The notes below the pieces were generated by a model that did not search any database, was not told where the DNA came from, and worked only from the letters and a program-made list of their open reading frames with translations. From Symbiodinium sp. CCMP2592 (lineage: Eukaryota; Sar; Dinophyceae; Suessiales; Symbiodiniaceae): 64,000 bases of DNA. The stretch covers positions 1 to 64,000 of the forward strand of contig CAJNDT010004913.1 of the NCBI GenBank assembly GCA_905221615.1, in the 5' to 3' direction. Positions 62,264-64,000 of the stretch are shown one piece after another. The number at the start of each line of letters is the position of its first letter. Position 1 is the stretch's first letter. The translations under genes were made by a program, and so were the position numbers.

Positions 62264-64000
62264 ATGAGCACACGATCAAACTTCCGTAGCCGTGATGGAC
62301 ACGCCCTACCCAGGGCAGTGCAGGCGTACCATGAGCGACATCCACACATGGATAGCTCGTACCCCGAGTCTCGTCGGGAAGCATCACGTCGAAACACCGA
62401 ACACGGTGGACACCGAATTCACAAACGTGAGAAAAATCACGAGCCTCAATTCATCATCATGGGTCACCAACAGGTGTTCAATCCGCATCCAAGAGATCTT
62501 GCTCAATTGATCTCACGATATGGCCATGCGAGTGGAGCAAGGCTCACTCTAAACTCCAGACATGGAGTCAGGCTCTACGAAGGAGTCCTTCAAGGACCAT
62601 GGGACAACAGTCCCCTTGTATACTGGGATAACAACGTCGGTAATCACGCTCGTGATCCACGCCAGTTCTGTACGATGCTTGCACATCACCTTCAGACAGG
62701 CCTCCCACCGGAGGTAGAACAATGTGTGAGCCTTGATGGATCCGGAGAATATGACTATTCCTCCTCAGTGCCAAAACTGGCAGATGTAACAGGTCTCTCA
62801 CCAGAGATGTGCTTCCACATTCTTTCCAAGACCAACAGAGTCGGAAGGTGGTTGGCACACTCAACAAGACACCTTCAGAACCAGCGCCCAGATCTCTTTG
62901 CTGGCCAACACAATTATCTTCTGGACATGTTCAAGTTGGCCGATGCAGAGCTCGCACAGTATACACCACAAGAGATCGCGCTTGGTGTCCTCCTCAACAC
63001 TAAGTCTAGGTTTGTGGTCACCATGGTTTATAACAAAGATGGCAAGGCCGAAACCACAGATGCCGCCGTTAACATCCCACCGGATGCAAATGTGTTGACC
63101 ATGAGCAAAATTTTCCTTTCGGCAGTGGGAGGACACGGTTCACGACGAACTCTACCAAGAGCTGAAGAACCAGATCCTGAAGAAGAGAGACCAAGGTCAC
63201 ACATGACCATCTCAGACTTCATGGCAACGGGGAGCAATCCAGTGCAGTCCCGTGCACAGCGTCTCTCCACTAACGCGCCGAGGCCCGTCGGCATGGAGGA
63301 TTTTGTTCGACAGAACAACCCTTGTTACATCATGCATGCCACGGACCTACAGGCATTATCCTCAATCCTGAGGCACGGTCTGGTACCATCAAACCTCCTA
63401 GCGCAGGTGGTTACAGCACCAGATTTCCAAGCTCTTGTGAATGAAAACAGTCGTTCCAACAGGGACACTGTTCAGTTCTCAACGCTAAACCTGGCGAATC
63501 CCAATCCGACCATGTTGCGTGCCAACAAGGCACTGCTTCTGGTATTCGATGCAAATAACGTAGTGAACGAAGTCACAAACCTGTGGCAGTCGCAAGTAGG
63601 GATGTTTGCTACACCAGATGTAGTGCATGCCCGTACTCTTAGCGCCGTATTCGCACCCTCTGAAACACTCTGGGTATCATCGCAATACGATGAGCTCAAG
63701 AGCATCGGACCATGGTGGGCAGACCATTGCTCCGAACAGATGCCGTCAGCGACTTACGAGTCGAAGAAATGGTGCGCAAATTACGGCCGAGAAATCGAAT
63801 CGGCACTTCGAAAAGTGGCAAGGCGAAATCTGCCACCAGAGCCTCCCAAGGCTAGATCTTCTCACAAGAAGTCTTTTTCTCTGCCAAAGACAGAGGCTGA
63901 CACAGCTCCAAACCTGGAGCAAACCGCTTCTGCAGGTGAGGTACCTCCGAAAACGGAGACTACTGCAAAGGAGATCCATCCGAGATCCAAGCTCGCCCGG
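62264..64000 (+). CDS. Second ORF of the copia element, Tpt1/KptA-like, partial at the window edge
   Basis: The frame is -1 relative to pol, open from 61988 to the last base with no stop. ATGs occur at 62264, 62348 and 62459; 62264 is chosen for composition (579 residues visible). The carboxyl half reads like the Tpt1/KptA RNA 2'-phosphotransferase core, an ADP-ribosyltransferase fold using NAD. It has CYIMHAT (354-360, the YHGT position), SILRHGLVP (367-375, the SI-x-x-GL-x-P position), NRDTVQFS (399-406, the R-x-HVHF position), ALLLVFDA (423-430) and SQVGMFATPDVV (443-454, the S-x-NGV-x-LT position). NTKSRF (245-250) resembles the ndKqRF motif. Several catalytic-type residues are replaced, so activity is doubtful. 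Residues 500-579 are basic and Pro-rich. A diverged structural homologue is the main alternative. Confidence 0.55.
   Translation, partial: MSTRSNFRSRDGHALPRAVQAYHERHPHMDSSYPESRREASRRNTEHGGHRIHKREKNHEPQFIIMGHQQVFNPHPRDLAQLISRYGHASGARLTLNSRHGVRLYEGVLQGPWDNSPLVYWDNNVGNHARDPRQFCTMLAHHLQTGLPPEVEQCVSLDGSGEYDYSSSVPKLADVTGLSPEMCFHILSKTNRVGRWLAHSTRHLQNQRPDLFAGQHNYLLDMFKLADAELAQYTPQEIALGVLLNTKSRFVVTMVYNKDGKAETTDAAVNIPPDANVLTMSKIFLSAVGGHGSRRTLPRAEEPDPEEERPRSHMTISDFMATGSNPVQSRAQRLSTNAPRPVGMEDFVRQNNPCYIMHATDLQALSSILRHGLVPSNLLAQVVTAPDFQALVNENSRSNRDTVQFSTLNLANPNPTMLRANKALLLVFDANNVVNEVTNLWQSQVGMFATPDVVHARTLSAVFAPSETLWVSSQYDELKSIGPWWADHCSEQMPSATYESKKWCANYGREIESALRKVARRNLPPEPPKARSSHKKSFSLPKTEADTAPNLEQTASAGEVPPKTETTAKEIHPRSKLAR

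Larger units (their letters stand above)
53801..64000 (+). mobile_element. Ty1/copia-type retrotransposon, right end outside the window
   Basis: Starts at a putative LTR after the G-rich array. It continues through a primer-binding site, an intact Gag-Pol ORF and a further ORF open to the last base. No second copy of the left LTR appears after the pol stop, so either the 3' LTR lies beyond 64000 or the element is solo-ended. The region is less GC-rich than its surroundings. An intact 7.9-kb ORF suggests a young copy. Confidence 0.75.

Noticed and set aside
62283..62303. TCCGTAGCC matches the first nine bases of the dinoflagellate spliced leader just upstream of the second copia ORF.
   Set aside because: Only about 13 of 22 positions match overall, and the segment is in frame inside the chosen ORF. 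A 9-base match is expected by chance at appreciable frequency in 64 kb.

Overview
This looks like nuclear DNA of a dinoflagellate, probably Symbiodiniaceae-like. It is GC-rich and gene-poor, full of simple and tandem repeats. Ordinary coding sequence appears only as short exon-like pieces, whereas long open frames are confined to mobile elements. The right end holds a Ty1/copia polyprotein with Lys/Gly-rich and Pro/Ser-rich linkers. No rRNA, tRNA, CRISPR or prokaryotic operon was seen. The organism call is inference.

Layout. (1) 1-3,899: gene-poor flank with microsatellites. (2) 3,900-14,899: an 11-kb unit coded on the minus strand and bounded by two 329-bp direct repeats differing at one base. 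In transcription order it carries a Pro-rich ORF (A), a gag-position ORF (B), a GIY-YIG nuclease frame continuing B after one in-frame TGA (C), a Penelope-type reverse transcriptase one frame away (RT), and six small accessory ORFs (D to I). Several inter-ORF spacers hold arrays of one 11-nt motif. (3) 14,900-19,500: unassigned sequence and a decayed LINE. (4) 19,600-31,000: repeated exon-like modules on the minus strand, a duplicated 0.9-kb segment and an overlapping pair of hairpins. (5) 31,000-48,000: low-confidence exons, a 430-bp AGAC microsatellite, and a convincing minus-strand exon of a protein with spaced Cys-Trp-Cys units. (6) 49,200-53,800: arrays of palindromic and G-rich repeats. 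(7) 53,800-64,000: a copia-like retrotransposon running off the right edge.

The copia element has a putative 5' LTR, a strong hairpin, an initiator-Met-type primer-binding site and an intact 2,628-residue Gag-Pol. Between integrase and reverse transcriptase lies a block resembling a cytosine methyltransferase core but lacking the Pro-Cys nucleophile. After the pol stop comes a second frame that stays open to the window edge. It resembles the Tpt1/KptA RNA 2'-phosphotransferase fold.

The two most unusual objects are the direct-repeat-bounded multi-ORF Penelope-like element and the retrotransposon-linked Tpt1/KptA-like ORF. All calls come from reading the sequence; no database search was run.
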